64,000 nucleotides of DNA from Ascarosepion bandense (Eukaryota > Mollusca > Cephalopoda > Sepiida > Sepiidae): the NCBI GenBank assembly GCA_037127315.1, contig JBBBDQ010001185.1, positions 502,001 through 566,000 of the forward strand, read 5' to 3'. Below, in pieces: positions 11,754 through 23,824 of this stretch. Position 1 is the first letter of the stretch. Every line of letters begins with the position of its first letter. Below the pieces are notes generated by a model. It worked only from the letters and a program-made list of their open reading frames with translations, did no database searches and was not told where the DNA came from. A program made the position numbers and the translations under genes.

Positions 11754-12347
11754 CCTTGGATTTGTAATGTATACTCATTTCTTTCCTGGTCTCAGTCAGA
11801 GACCTAAGGGTCAGAAATGGCATCATGACAAAAAAAAAACAAACAAGATCACACACATTTTACATAGATAAAGCCTTTCGTAAGGTACGAGCTATACAAT
11901 GTTTTGTATTTCTTTGGGTATTGTATTTCTTTGGTCTTAGGGTACCAGGTATCACTTCAATGAGTTTACCAGAACCTTTTTCAATCAAACTGTGGGCTCC
12001 AACTACAACTGGAATTGCTTATGTTCTCACGTGCTATATTTTTGAGATATCGATTTCAAGGTCATTCTCCTTTAATAGCTTTTTCTTTTTTTAGATCTAA
12101 AAGGGCACATTATAATCTGCAGGAGCTGCCATGTCAATAAGAAGGCATATAATGATTGTGTTCTCTGATCTCGATATCTAGGCGATTAACTTTAATTGTT
12201 CTGTATTGTAAATTGTTACAGATCCTATCTTTGTAACAGAGTTTGTGTAGTGTCCATACCAATTTCTTGTAGTTTCTTTTCCGTAAAAGTTGCATATTTT
12301 TCAATGTAGATAATTTACAACGTAGATATTAGCACACTCTGTCATGC
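11754..12347 (-). pseudogene. R4/Dong-clade LINE copy A, diverged 3' fragment
   Basis: Minus-strand translation gives AIPVVVGAHSLIEKG, KLIEVIPGT and finally ARTLRKALSM at 11880-11860. This aligns with VVPVIIGALGMIKNG, HIERIPGN and SHTLRKTLSM of copy B. Upstream remnants of the endonuclease (the block around 12130-12180) and of the HY/YEHH region are visible to about 12340. It covers only the C-terminal endonuclease domain and 3' UTR and is clearly older than copies B and C. It is bounded by TTA arrays on both sides, the right one being shared with copy B. Confidence 0.8.

Positions 12348-12398
<51 letters not shown>
12348..12398. repeat. (TTA)n array shared by R4/Dong copies A and B
   Basis: TTA run of about 17 units lying exactly between the 5' edge of copy A and the 3' edge of copy B. 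Confidence 0.95.
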
Positions 12399-12534
12399 GT
12401 CATTTTTTTCATCATATTTCGATTTCTGCTTTGGTCTGACTACCAACCAAGTCTGCGTGGAGACCTAAGGCAGGTCGTGGCGTGTTGTTATGATTCCATT
12501 TCATGTTTTTCTATCTTCCCTATCATCCCTAGCA

Positions 12535-14812
12535 TTACATAGATAAAGTTTTCCTTAGTGTGTGGGATGTACTTAATAAGACAATTTTTTGTATATCTCT
12601 TAAGCTGGGGTTTCCAGGGATTCTTTCAATGTGTTGTTTTGTTCCATTTTTTATCATTCCAAGTGCACCTATTATCACTGGCACAACTCTTGTTTTCAAT
12701 TTCCACATTTTTTCTATTTCAATTTCCAGGTCTTTATATTTTGACAGTTTTTCAAATTCCTTGATTGCTATGTTACAATCCGCTGGACAAGCCATATCAA
12801 TTAATAGACAAGTTTTCTCCTTTTGGTTTTTAACAATAATGTCTGGCCTGTTTGCTTCAATTTTTCTGTCTGTGTAGATGGTGTAATCCCATAGAATGGT
12901 TACATCTTCTATTTCTGTAACCGGTGCTGGGTGATGTTCATACCAGTGTTTGTTTACAGCTTTTCCATAATGTTTGCACATTGCCCAATGTAAATATTGC
13001 CCAACTCTATCGTGGCGATTTTTATATTCATTTGGAGCAAGCACAGAACAGCCTGAGATTAGGTGGTCTATTGTTTCTTGGTGTTTATCACAAAACCTGC
13101 ATTTTGGATCCATATTATTATGCATAATATTTGCCTGAAAGTTTCTAGTGAAAAGACTTTTTGTCTTGTGCTGCAAGAATAAAGCCTTCAGTTTCAGACT
13201 TTAATCCAGATGCACGTAACCATCGATGAGTATTAACTTTGTCAACATTGGATTTATTGCCACGTTCTGGATATTGGCCATGCAGAGGTTTGTCTTGCCA
13301 GCGCTGTTTCATCTGTTCAAGATCTTTATCTTTGGCTTTCATTTTCATATTTTTTGCCGCAATAGTTGGTTCTTGGCTTCTGTTTTGCTTTTCTACAGAA
13401 TCTACTAATTGTAAATCTTGTTTGTATTTACTGCCTTCTTTTATTATTGAATATTTTTTTCTTTCTTTCTTCATGTTGCCTTACTAATTGTATCATCCAA
13501 TCCTTTGTTGTTTCTATGTATGTTAGTAAGCCAATAGTTGTTGTCTTGTATGACAATTCCAGCTGAATAAGACCTCTTCCACCTTCTTTACGGGGTATGT
13601 ATAGACGGTCTACATCAGCCTTTGGATGATGCATCTTATGCTTAGAAAGAAGCTTTCTTGATTTAGCATCCATTCGCCTGATGTCGTTTAGAGTCCAGTT
13701 TAAGATGTTAAAGCTATATTGGATAACTGGGATTGCAAGGCTATTAATGGCCATAACTCTGTTCTGAGAATTCAATTCAGTTTTTAATATCATTCGTAGC
13801 CTTCTATAGTACTCTTTACGCACTATTTCTTTCATTTTTTTATGGTGAATGTTTTCACTCTCATTTACACCTAGGTATTTATAAGCTTCTTCTGGTTTCA
13901 ATTCTTTTTTGTTCAATTCAATTGTTACAGCAGGGTCTAAGCTAATTGAGGCTGTTTCTTGTTTTGATCCACGTAAAACTGTAGCTTTAGCACATTTATT
14001 CAAATTAAATTTCATTCCAATGTCTTCACTGAAGCATTTTACAGTTTGCAGAAGATCTTCCAGCTCATTATCATTCTTAGCATATAACTTTAAGTCATCC
14101 ATGTAAAATAGATGGCTTATTTTCTTTTGGCCTATTTTATAACCACATTCTGTCTTATTAAGTTGACTGGTTAGTGCTATTAATGATATGCAGAATAGTA
14201 AGGGAGATAAAGAATCACCTTGAAATATACCTCTTTTGATGTTTATTTCATCAGACATAGGTTCCATTTATATGATTGAGGTAAAGGATTGTTTTCCATA
14301 TAGACATGCACTGTTTGATGAAATTGATGATGACGGGCGATATCTTGTATATATTTAAAGTCTTTCAAATCCAGGGATGTGGCACACTATCGAATGCCTT
14401 TCGATAATCTATCCAGGCAGTACTAAGATTTTTCTTTGTACTGTAGCAGTTTTCCAGGATAATTTTGTTAATTAGCAATTGGTCTTTACATCCATAACAG
14501 CCACGTTTGCACCCTTTTTGTTCAAGCGGTATCATGTCATTTCATTCTAAGAATAAATATGTCTGTTTGGCTAGTTTTTTATGTGCTGTATTTAAATAAT
14601 ATAGCCAAAAGTTAGGAATTTCCAATTGTGTGCTTTTTTAGTGCAAATTTAACATCCTCTTCTGTAATTTGAGCCCATGTCTGTTCTGGTTTATTTTTCA
14701 TTCGATCTATCTCTTGTGCAATCCAGTCTACTTCCTTGCTATGTTCTTTAGGGCAAGCCCATATCTTTTCCCAGAACTGTGTGACTTCTTCCATTCTGGG
14801 GGGAACTGTCAC
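12535..14812 (-). pseudogene. R4/Dong copy B RT, zinc knuckle and endonuclease (frameshifted)
   Basis: Five stretches in changing frames. 14612-14812 precedes the RT. At 14268-14611 the RT is broken, with LINKIILENC and WIDYRKAFDSVPH still readable. 13428-14267 holds GIFQGDSLSPLLFCISL and catalytic FYMDD. 13145-13474 is the thumb/linker. 12535-13176 holds the CCHC knuckle and a PD-(D/E)xK-type nuclease (RPDII, then LLIDMACPAD). Against copy C, the frame changes near 13455 and 13155 are single extra bases next to T runs. Copy C also lacks four residues after AVTI. The RT-EN protein would nick target DNA and prime reverse transcription; this copy cannot make it. Confidence 0.9.
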
Positions 14813-15762
14813 TTCAATTCTTTTTTACCTATTTCCCTGTAAAATCTCTTTGTATCGGTTTGAAAAATCTTGTTTTGTCTGTAAAATCTTGCTCTTTTTT
14901 CATAGCGCCTTATTCTTTGAGCCTTCAGTTGTATTTTTTGCTTTATTTTTTCTTTAGTTGATAAGACTTCATTTTCATTTCTAATGTTGTATTTTCTCTC
15001 GGCTCTTCTGCTTTTCCTAGTTCTTACATTTATTCCTCTACTCAGTTCATCCAGTACTGATAGTTCACTTCTAAGTTGTTCGATTTCTTTTTCTATTTTT
15101 CTTTTCCAAGGTGGACCTTCATGTCTGCGAGACTGCCTTGTTTTTATTTTGATGTTCAATTTTTTTGTTGCTGCTATTGCTGATGCATATATTGCTTCAT
15201 TGAGATTTGTATGAGTGTCTTCATCCAAGATTAATTTCAGTGCTGCATTGTAGAGTTTAATAGTTCGGAGGTTATGTTTTGTTGGTTGTAATTTTGGGAG
15301 CTGTTCTCGTTCCTCCATTGTAATATTTTGTATTTGACTTAGATGGTTCTTTATTTCTACCTTGGCTTCCTGTATACTGTTCTTATTTTCCGTCAAATAA
15401 TTATGTTCGATGTGTTCTGAACTCGTTTTATTTTCGTCTTTTGACTGACTCAGATCACATCTTTCCAGCACTTTTAAACTTACAGCATTATCTTCGCAGT
15501 GATTTGTGTGTTTCACGGTTTCTACATTATGACCTGTGGCTTGTTTGATGTTATTACTTTTTATTTCTGATTCTGATTCCGGTTCCTTTTCATATTTTGT
15601 TGATTCGTCTCTTCTTGTTACAATTCTTTTAATTTCATTAATTTCAGCCTCTGTCAATCGGTTATTACGAATAATGTACCTTCGTACATTGGCTAATTTA
15701 TTTTCGTCAATATACTTTCTATTTGCTTGACCAACTTTTTCACGCCAAATGTCATATGTCAT
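14809..15762 (-). CDS. R4/Dong copy B ORF, N-terminal domain (317 codons)
   Basis: Open frame starting MTYDIWREKVGQANRKY, just inside the TTA array, and ending REIGKKELK before a stop. It is lysine/glutamate-rich with a likely coiled-coil/basic middle (RTRKSRRAERKYNIR, KEKIKQKIQLKAQRIRRYEK). This is the region upstream of the RT in the group; no CCHH finger is visible, which may mean the true N terminus was lost. The next part of the ORF (14612-14812, EVTVPPRMEEVTQFWEKIW) is in another frame, so a frameshift sits near 14810. The product would be a nucleic-acid-binding part of the retrotransposition protein and is not independently functional. Confidence 0.8.
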   Translation of the reverse strand: MTYDIWREKVGQANRKYIDENKLANVRRYIIRNNRLTEAEINEIKRIVTRRDESTKYEKEPESESEIKSNNIKQATGHNVETVKHTNHCEDNAVSLKVLERCDLSQSKDENKTSSEHIEHNYLTENKNSIQEAKVEIKNHLSQIQNITMEEREQLPKLQPTKHNLRTIKLYNAALKLILDEDTHTNLNEAIYASAIAATKKLNIKIKTRQSRRHEGPPWKRKIEKEIEQLRSELSVLDELSRGINVRTRKSRRAERKYNIRNENEVLSTKEKIKQKIQLKAQRIRRYEKRARFYRQNKIFQTDTKRFYREIGKKELK

Positions 15763-15765
15763 ATG

Positions 15766-15814
15766 TTATTATTATTATTATTATTGTTGTTGTTGTTGTT
15801 GTTGTTATTATTAT
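15766..15814. repeat. (TTA)n(TTG)n(TTA)n composite array, 5' flank of copy B
   Basis: About five TTA, seven TTG and three TTA units immediately upstream of the element's first codon. It continues the array interrupted at 12398. Confidence 0.95.
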
Positions 15815-17822
15815 AGAAACTGGCTATAAAATAAAGGTACAAAAGTGTAAGAGTACAATGTAGGACATCGATTTTTTTATCAAAACAGTTCAAATATAAA
15901 ATTAATTTTATCAATCGGTATCAAATTTAAAACAAACACTGCTTGAGCAAAATACATGCTCAGTCCAGTCAATGTCATAAAAACGACAAGGGATGTGTGC
16001 GAAGGGCACATATTATCCACACAGAAAATGGGATTGTCGTATGGTGCGCAGTTTCTATCTTTTATGCTTGTGTGATTGCGGTTAATAGCAGAGCAGTTAC
16101 TATAGTTTTAGTTCAACCAGTCTAGAAGAAAGACAACTCTGAATTCGTAACCACTTTGGTGTGGGAATTGTAAGTTCACTGCATAAAAACCTACTTACGT
16201 GGAAACCGCAACACAGTAACGTAACATGGTGGGACTGTGGCGCTAGAATCTACACAGCATAAAATCGACGACAAAAACAGATGTACGAATGATGTATGCT
16301 TGATATTACATTATTTTTTGTTTAAAAATAATCATTCTTCTCTTTTTATTCCTGATATCCCGTCTTAAAAAGCTCTGTATTTTACTTCTAGAAAATATGA
16401 ATGACCTCTCTATCCTTCCAAATAGAGGCTACAGTGAGTTGTCGCTGAAGTGGTTATGTGGTTGCTTCCAGATAGCCTACTCTGTTTTGCTTTCTGAAGA
16501 ACCATGCGATGAAGTCCTTTATGAAGCATGGTCATGTCTATTGTCACGGTGACCAGACAAACTGTGTTGACATTAGATCTGCAAAACGCTCGGCTGCAGC
16601 GTAGGGATCAATATAAATGGTGGGTCACTCCTGCCGCTAAGCTACTTGGCAAACAAAGATAGAGACATTTGATATAGAAATCACACATGGAGAAGCCCGC
16701 GGCGGCTAAAAAATGAATGAAGGGAGAAGGGAAAAGAAGTGATAGACAGGGAGACAGAGATATAAAGGGAGTTGTGAAAGCGATATAAAAGTTTCAGAAA
16801 GAAATAAAACAATCCGTATGTGGTTCCTTCTTGATCCTTACTCACACCTCTCTGTACAGAGACATAATCGGGATGAGAAGAAAAAGGCGGAAAAAAGGCT
16901 CAGGGAGAAAGACACACGGACAGAAAAATCTTTATATTGATGTATAAAGATGAAATGAGCGAATAAATGATTATAGAAAGGAAGCATATATGAGCTTGCG
17001 TCGAGGTTTAAGAGATTTTGCTTCCGATGCTAGTAATCATTTCGAGTCCTAATAAAGATTTTTTTCTATTTGGTGCAGTCTCTTCACACGAGAGTTTGGT
17101 GCTGTAGAATAATTTTAACTAGTACATTTCTACTAGTAAAATACAATGGTTTTCTTAATATGGTGGACGCTGAAAGTAAAAGAAAATGCATTAGAAAATA
17201 GAAGACATTTCGCTATGCAAATTTGTGCGTCTAAGCACAGATGTCGTTCATATTTGCTTCAATAGCTTCCAATTTTACATACTTTAAGTTTCCAAAATTC
17301 TCTCAAGATTGAACTGTCTCCAGGCAGAGAGGAACACAGACGAAGCACCGCTGAAGGGTGGAGTCTCGTTTGGGGAAAACAGAAAACTGTTCGACTCCGC
17401 CTTATGCAGGGTCTACGGGAATTTTTTGCCCCACGTAAAATTCGACCTTGTGCCCCATCCAGCCTCAGTTTCCAAATCTTTTTGCTGAACTCTAAGTACA
17501 AATAGTTGTAAAAATATTCAACTAGAATCCTAGAAGCTAAAAGTTATTTTCAAAATAAGTGAGTGAGAGTAAAAATAAAAACAAATGTTGAAGACAGATT
17601 TAACGAAATCGAAGTCGTCGCTCAATGATCATGTAAATAATTATGATGTGCATTTAATTATGATAATGGTATAGATATAATCGTATGTAATGTCAGCATT
17701 ACAAACGTGATCAATATGCGATAATTATTGATTTTAAAAATGAATATAACATTGTTTTAGTGATTCTGGTTGCGTCCAATTTTTGTGTAGGTTTGTTGAA
17801 ACAAATGAGAATTTAGAAATAT
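15815..17822. other. 2-kb spacer, nothing recognised
   Basis: Less AT-rich than most of the window in places (16400-16700, 17330-17480). An 80-codon minus-strand frame at 17259-17501 is arginine/proline-rich with no domain I recognise. It could be a fragment of an uncharacterised repeat. Confidence 0.35.
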
Positions 17823-19893
17823 GTGCCGTGTCCCTTCAGGACATGAGTGATCATGGCCTTCTACATTTCTCATACCCTAGTGGTACTTAACACGCTTTCT
17901 CCTGTTACTCTTCCCAAACCCCGCTCTGCGATCCATTTCCTTAAGCCCATCATGTATGTTACGCGTTGCTTTCCCCTGTCTCGCTTTCCCTTTATCTGAC
18001 CTGTGAGTATCAGATTCTCTTAGTCCTCCTTCCTCATTACATGTCCCAAGAACTTCAGCTATCTTTTCCTGGTGTTAAGTATTAGTTTCCTTTTCGTTTA
18101 CATCCTCTCCAAAACCTCATCATTGCTCACATGTTCGGTACATGGTATCTTCAGCATTTTTCTGTAGAACCACATTTTGGTTGCTTCAAATCTTTCTTTC
18201 ATCTTTGAGGAGATTGTCCAACATTCACTGCCATATTGAAGAACCTCTTCTTTGCAGCAAAATTTTCCTTTTTTCTCCATACTCAGCTTCTGGGATGCAT
18301 CCTTGGCTATGCCAATTGGGTTTCGGATCTCAGCTTTACATTTTCCGTTCTCTGTTAAAACACTTCTTAGGTGTTTAAATTCTTGATTTTAGCATCCCCA
18401 GCCTGTAGCTGACATTTTGGGCTCCTCTTTTTACTGATGGCCATTCATCCAGTTTTCTTGTAGTTTATATGTAGTTCTTTCCGCTTTCTTCAGCTACCTT
18501 TTGCATGGGGTTTTGTAGTTTCCTTTCCATGTCTATCAGCACTGTATCATCCGCGTATCGTGCAGATTGTGGCCACCAATGATGAATCCTAGCATGACTT
18601 CAAGGACTCTCTGAATTGTCTCGCTGTATTGAATAGATCTAGTGAGTGTCTTTGTACACACACTTTCTATCTTTGTATCTGCACTAAACTCGTTTATTGT
18701 CCGTATGCAGGCGGTTTGCTGCGAGTAGAGGTTATTGATTACTCTGATGTCTTTGCCAAATATGTCAAGGTTACTGAGCATTTTTATCAATTCGTTTTTC
18801 CCGAATATGTCTAGGTTGTTGAACATTTCTATCAAGTCTTTGTGGAATACTTTGTCGAATGCCTTTGCGTAGTGTATAAAACAAAGGTACATATTCTTAA
18901 GCATTTGTATTGCCTTTTCTGATAACATTTTAAGCATAAATATCGCGTTCCTTGTTCCAGTATCCTTGACAAAAACCGCGCTGTTCTTGTTCTATCTCTG
19001 GCCTGTTTCTGCTGTGCCGTCTATTCATCAGATGATGAGTTTTGTTATGTGACTCGTTAAGCTGATTCTTCGGTAGAGTATACATTCCTTTTTGTCTGGC
19101 TTCTTAGGCAGTGCTATGAAAATCGATTTACTTAGATCTTCCCGTATCCCACCACTGTTATATATTTCATCTACTATTTCTGTAATTTTGTCTACGCCGA
19201 AATAACCTCAGGCTGTCAACATCTCCATTACCATAATATTTGGTACAGCTACTTTGTTTCTATTCAGTTTGACCTGTGCAGCTTCCACTTCAGATTTTAA
19301 TATTTCCGGTCCATCGATATATCTGTGTATTGTCGGTTGCTCTGTCTTGTCGTGGAAGAGATCTCTTATATATTCTTCCGATCGCTGGAATGTTTTATTT
19401 TTTCTCTAATATGAGCGTTCCATCCTTGATTTTTATACACCCTGTTGAAAAGCATGTCTTTTGTCCCGTTAGTTCTTTATTTTTATGTATGTCTCCTTTA
19501 TTAGCTGTGTACACAACCTCTCTATTTCCGCACATTTTTTGTTGAGTAATTTCTCTTAAGCCTGTCTGCATATGCTCCTTATTTCCTTGTGTAGTTTCAT
19601 GTCTTGGTATTGTTTTCTGTCCCCTTTGCATCATGTCAAGAATCTCATCAGTTATCCTCTCGTTTTTCTGTTTTATTTTGGGAGAATGTTCTCTGCTAGT
19701 GTCACTAAAGTTTCCTTTAGTATGTTCCATTTGGAATTTCCTTTTCCAATTTGTTCCTCGTGTTTGTTTTTCACGCGGTCTGCGTATTTTTTTCTGCAGG
19801 TTAAGGTCATTCACAAGTTCTGTAGTATTGCAATCAGGGTGCTGCACTTTTGTCTTCGAAGTTCCATTTTTAGTTTACAAATAACTCGGAAGT
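17823..19893 (-). pseudogene. RTE/BovB-like LINE, longest copy (end of endonuclease to 3' end)
   Basis: The 5' break falls inside the apurinic endonuclease C terminus: minus-strand SDFRVICKLKMELRRQK near 19880 corresponds to the SDH-LV block. Next comes the linker (19395-19847: NERITDEILDMMQRG, then a block corresponding to ...LFHDKTEQPTIHRYIDG), then the RT (YLCFIHYAKAFDKV near 18860, QTACIRTINEF near 18700). The tail follows (YGSECWTISSKMKERFEATK near 18230, VSNDEVLERM at 18100) and the final VLKG block at 17825. The catalytic YADD region (around 18545-18560) reads as RYADD-like but in a shifted frame. Many frameshifts mean it is dead. It gives the best view of the family's domain order. 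Confidence 0.88.
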
Positions 19894-20764
19894 CAGAGAA
19901 CGACAATAATAATACAAAATAATTTCGAACAAGTAAAATAAAAAAATTTCAAACAATTGGGTTGTTATATTTCGGTGCTTTTTATTTGTTTGAAAGTTTT
20001 TTTCTGTTTAATGATGATAAAATTATAAAAGCAACAATAACATTGAAATGTCATTTGCAGTTTCTGTTAGGTGTAAGTATTCTAGAAAGATGTAGCTCTG
20101 ATCACAACTTTTATAAGATTTATCTAAAAGGTCATTGAGTATAAAGATGTTTTATTTTCTTGAGAGGATCTTCAAAACATAATTTACAAAACTGAACTTA
20201 AGGTTTGACGCGATCGCAAGTCAAGTTTTATGAATTTATGGTAATTTACTCCTACAATTATACATACGGATCTAAATTGGCGATGTTTATTTAAATAGGG
20301 GCATTTAAATAAAAAAACACTTATTTCATATTAAGCTAAACAGGTAATTTCTAATAAAATGTAGCTGTTAAAGCTGATGATTAAATATAAAACCATCAGG
20401 TATTGATAGGTTTTCATGATTCTTTCAACCATGGAATCTATTCGAAAGATTTTCTATCAGCTTTTGATAAGTAAAAATGTTTATAATGAACTTTCATTCA
20501 ATGAAATACTCGGAAACTTTAAACAAATGCAATCAAGTTTTAACTAATCGTTTTACAACAAACTTAAAACAGAAGTATTATGTGAGACTATTTTTATTTT
20601 ACAAGTACACAAATTTGCAATAAACGTCAGTAACAAAATATTCACTCAATGATAAATAGCTTTCTTTAGTCGTGTATCAAATATGTATCTCCATACAATT
20701 GTGAGCAATTAGAACTGATGATTTCGGATAAAGTCACCTTGAATTTTTTAAAATAATAATTGAG
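19894..20764. other. AT-rich spacer, nothing recognised
   Basis: Mostly A/T-rich single-copy-looking sequence between the RTE copy and the Tc1 relic. No credible frame. Confidence 0.5.
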
Positions 20765-21485
20765 ATTTTGTCTATTGTTTCGTTAGCTGCCTACATGATA
20801 TTTTGAGTTGGAAAATGTTCAAATATATTGCTCTACCTCTTTCCATAAATGCTTGATTGGGCTCATGTCGTGGGAATATGATGGACACATAGTGGTCGTT
20901 AGAAATCTCTAGAATGCTCCTCAAATCAATCCTCGGCAAAGTAATCTCATTATCATCCTAGAATAACTTATAGTTGTAGATATATATGGAATTCATGAAT
21001 GAGTGAAAATAGTCACGACCTAGAGGAAACCTATGGCCACCGGTCAATGATGTGTTTATGGAACCACACCATATGGCTTGTTGACAACTGATTTCCATCG
21101 TCTCATTAGGTTTGCGCACCATACTTGAAGTCTACCAAAACCTGAAATAACTGGAACCGTATTCCATTGAAACGCCACACATTGCCAGTTTTCCAGGGTC
21201 TATTTAGCGATGTCACGAACCGAGGTGAAAAACTATATCCGATAATGTGATGTTTTGTACGATAGTTGATCTGCTGCTCCCATGGAAGCTAAAGAACACT
21301 GAACTAACCTGCTGAGTTATATCTTCTGAATACAATGTGAATGTGATTTGAGCCACTGTCGCTTGTCTGTTATCGTTGACAATTCCAACCAGACACTTCT
21401 GGATGCAATCATTACGGACTCGTAGACGGCTATTACACTCTCGGGGATGGGCGGTAATGCCTTCTATCAATTATTCTTGGTCGAC
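20765..21485 (-). pseudogene. Tc1/mariner-superfamily transposase relic 1
   Basis: Minus-strand blocks in order: a helix-turn-helix-like start (RRHYRPSPRV near 21440), then a WQCVAFQWNT / RFQLFQ block near 21150 (corresponding to W..V.FSDES.F.LF). GRLQVWCANLMRRW follows near 21110. The end is YSHDMSPIKHLWKEVEQYI near 20880-20830 (corresponding to SPDLNPIEHLW). That spacing is right for a Tc1-like DDE transposase. Multiple stops and frame changes are present. Terminal inverted repeats were not identified. Confidence 0.8.
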
Positions 21486-22104
21486 ATGTAACAGTATAGA
21501 TTGAAGCATGTTAAATCTCCCTTCGCTTTCAGAATTATATTGTCTTATCTGCCTGGCACACATGGCTCTTTCCAACTCCGATAATTCATGTAATCTTGCT
21601 GCTGCTAACACTGAATCACTAGTTTGGGTGATGCCACCTACCATTCCTTCTACTTACTACTTACCTATAACTTTATACGACACTGTGTATCATATCCGCT
21701 TGTCTTCCGATTGGATCATAAATGTTGATTCTTTTAAGAGTAAATAGCAAGACCGAGTGAGAAGGAAATTGGAGTGAAAGATTGTCTTACGCCAATCTTT
21801 CCAGTTGACATAATCTACGTTGAAAACCAGCATTTAATACAGTGACTTTTTTGTAACCAGTAAAAAATATAACTATGTTGGTGTCAAATTTTCTTTGACA
21901 TGATAAATTACAGCTTTCTTGTTGATAAATCAAATATCAACTCCGACTAAATCTCTGTTTCGCTAATATGTTCTTTTTGCTTGTTTGTTTACAGTTTGTT
22001 GTTTTTGTTTTACATGATTGCGAAAATGTATTAAAGGCCTAAATGTGGCAAAAAGCTTAGAATATGTCATTTGGGTGATTAAAAAATGAAGAGAGAAAGA
22101 AAGA

Positions 22105-22152
<48 letters not shown>

Positions 22153-22799
22153 TAGGAGAGATAAATACGGGAAAGTAAAGAAAAGAGATTAGAAAGGTGG
22201 CAAGAAATCGTCAGAGAGAAAATCATGACGCACATCTGAAATGTAAATCAGTTCAGAACGAAAACGGTCATTGTAAACAATGTTTATAAAACGAAAACGA
22301 TTTTAGGTTTGAAAATACTTTAAAGTATTTTTCAATTTGCTGCTAATTTTGTAAAAAAAAAATAAAAATTGAAGACTTTTTTGTCAAACATTGTACTTCA
22401 TATTAATTATCGCAGATGTTTGGCACCAGTCATTAGATGGACGTTGTTCATTGAAACTCTGAAATCCGACAGGTTATAAAGAATAAAAGAAAAATGAAAG
22501 TCATTAAGATTGTTGTGTTTTTATTTGATACATAGATTCAAAATAGAAATAAAAAAAAAACAATTTATATAAAGTTATGCATCAAATTACATCGAAATAT
22601 TTTGGGATTAGCCAAATGTTTTTCATAAAAATTTATAATTTTTATATTCTTAGTTTAATCATACCGAAACTTTTATAAAAATCCTAATAATCAAATATGT
22701 AGGTTAATTCCTTTTAGATTTGTTTTGACATATACGCGCAATAATGAAGAAAATACAGAAATTGGATGGTAAAATTTTTAAAAAATGATAAAAAATGAT
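21486..22799. other. spacer with a (GA)n microsatellite
   Basis: A GA run lies at 22106-22150 (about 22 units) in an otherwise AT-rich, non-coding stretch. No element recognised. Confidence 0.6.
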
Positions 22800-23085
22800 T
22801 GTGTGTGCGAACTTCACAGTACATCTCGTAACCGCTCGATTGGATTCATGCCAGGCCGACATTTGTAGTAACAGCATTCGTCAGAAATCTCCCGAAACCA
22901 ATTCTGGGCAACATGAGTCCGATGATGCGGTGAATTCTTTTGCATTTGTTAGAATCCATAAAAAGAGGCAAATAGTCACAAAACTGTGCAACGTACCAGT
23001 TACAAATCACTGATATCGTAAGCGAATCATGGCACCCAATCCATATCATGTGAATATACCCCACACCGTCATGGAACTATATATA
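22800..23085 (-). pseudogene. Tc1-like transposase relic 2, C-terminal part
   Basis: Minus-strand reading from 23085 gives MTVWGIFT, then YGLGAMIRLRYQ, LPLFMDSNK, and in another frame NSPHHRTHVAQNWFRE and MNPIERLRDVL. These correspond to VMVWGIFS-GLGP, DNAPPHRA-VAQNWFxE and DLNPIEHLWDVL of Tc1-family transposases. The second catalytic Asp of the D-N-A-P-HR block is lost (it reads KNSPHH). Frame changes and stops make it inactive. The segment is only about 285 bp; upstream DNA-binding domains are absent. Confidence 0.8.
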
Positions 23086-23095
23086 TATATATATA

Positions 23096-23140
23096 ACGAG
23101 CACTGTGTTAAATCAATGTTTTGAATGTTCCTTATTCACT

Positions 23141-23185
<45 letters not shown>
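23096..23185. repeat. partial copy of the 36.4-kb ribozyme repeat, TA-flanked
   Basis: AATCAATGTTTTGAATGTT and GTTCCTTATTCACTCGGA followed by TA units match 36487-36545. The part with the hammerhead is absent here; a short TA run (about 23079-23095) bounds it on the left and a longer one (23144-23184) on the right. Relative to the other copy it lacks the T-rich insert between the two matching blocks. Confidence 0.7.
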
Positions 23186-23186
<1 letters not shown>

Positions 23187-23187
<1 letters not shown>

Positions 23188-23640
23188 GCTGCATAGCCCT
23201 GCGTTGTTCGGGGTTTTTAGTGGTTATGTTGAAATAGAAAGGTCAAGAGCTTATTCAAAAAGCTCTAGTACAAGCTTGCCGTGACGCGTAAGTTAAAAAA
23301 TGCTAAATATATATTGGTTTTGATGTATTTGTAAAACGGGATTCATGCGTGGTCAATTTTGCTAATAAACGGAAATGATGTCTGCACAGTTGGAAGAACG
23401 GGGGCCAGTGTTACGGAGGCCTGTAATGTGATGCTATGACGTTATGAGGCAGAAGAAGTGGATGCATTGTCCCTGCAAAGTCGGAGAGATTAGCACCTTG
23501 TAGAAAACATGAAATTGTTATGGAATAGGATAAGGTAGGAGTTACAAAAAAGACCCAATTTTTGTTGGAATACAATTAAGCGTTTGGGAGAAATAAACGA
23601 TCGCAAAAACGCAATATATATATATATAAATTTGGAATAC
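23187..23640 (-). mobile_element. Helitron-like 3' end, antisense
   Basis: The minus strand ends CCGAACAACGCAGGGCTATG then CAGCTACTA next to a TA run, resembling the terminus at 500-527 (AACGCCCGGCTATACTGCTAG). No coding was recognised. The 5' limit near 23640, next to another short TA run, is a guess. This rests on the terminus only. Confidence 0.3.
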
Positions 23641-23824
23641 TGACTGGAAAAATACACTTCCACCCAACTCTGGATGAATGAGTAATCATTAGATTTTTTT
23701 ATTAGACTGAGAAGGACTTCAATTTACATATATAATATGTTACTTTTATTTTTTTTTTAGATGCCTTCTGTTTAAAAACATTCTGATGTTAAGTGAGTGA
23801 TACTTAGTATTCTATTTACATTGA

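Larger units (their letters stand above)
12399..15765 (-). mobile_element. R4/Dong-clade LINE copy B, near full length, in a TTA array
   Basis: A site-specific non-LTR retrotransposon with one ORF, an RT and a C-terminal restriction-like endonuclease. The 3' UTR (12399-12534) begins at the TTA array and the ORF then runs to the methionine codon at 15762, four bases from the 5' array. About 3.37 kb is present, shorter than the 4-5 kb usual for the group, so the extreme 5' end is probably missing. The RT is identified by FYMDDLKLY and WIDYRKAFDSVPH, the zinc knuckle by CRFCDKHQETIDHLISGC, and the nuclease by RPDII...LLIDMA. The C-terminal SHTLRKTLSM ending is typical of R4/Dong. Several frameshifts interrupt the ORF. 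By eye it is nearly identical to copy C at 33424. Confidence 0.92.

Noticed and set aside
12558..15730. Several plus-strand hydrophobic open frames across R4/Dong copy B (and the same across copy C)
   Set aside because: They are antisense shadows of the lysine-rich retrotransposon ORF, which reads as Phe/Leu-rich on the opposite strand.
17259..17501. 80-codon minus-strand frame with Arg/Pro-rich sequence
   Set aside because: No recognisable domain, no start context or splice support; likely chance in a GC-richer patch.
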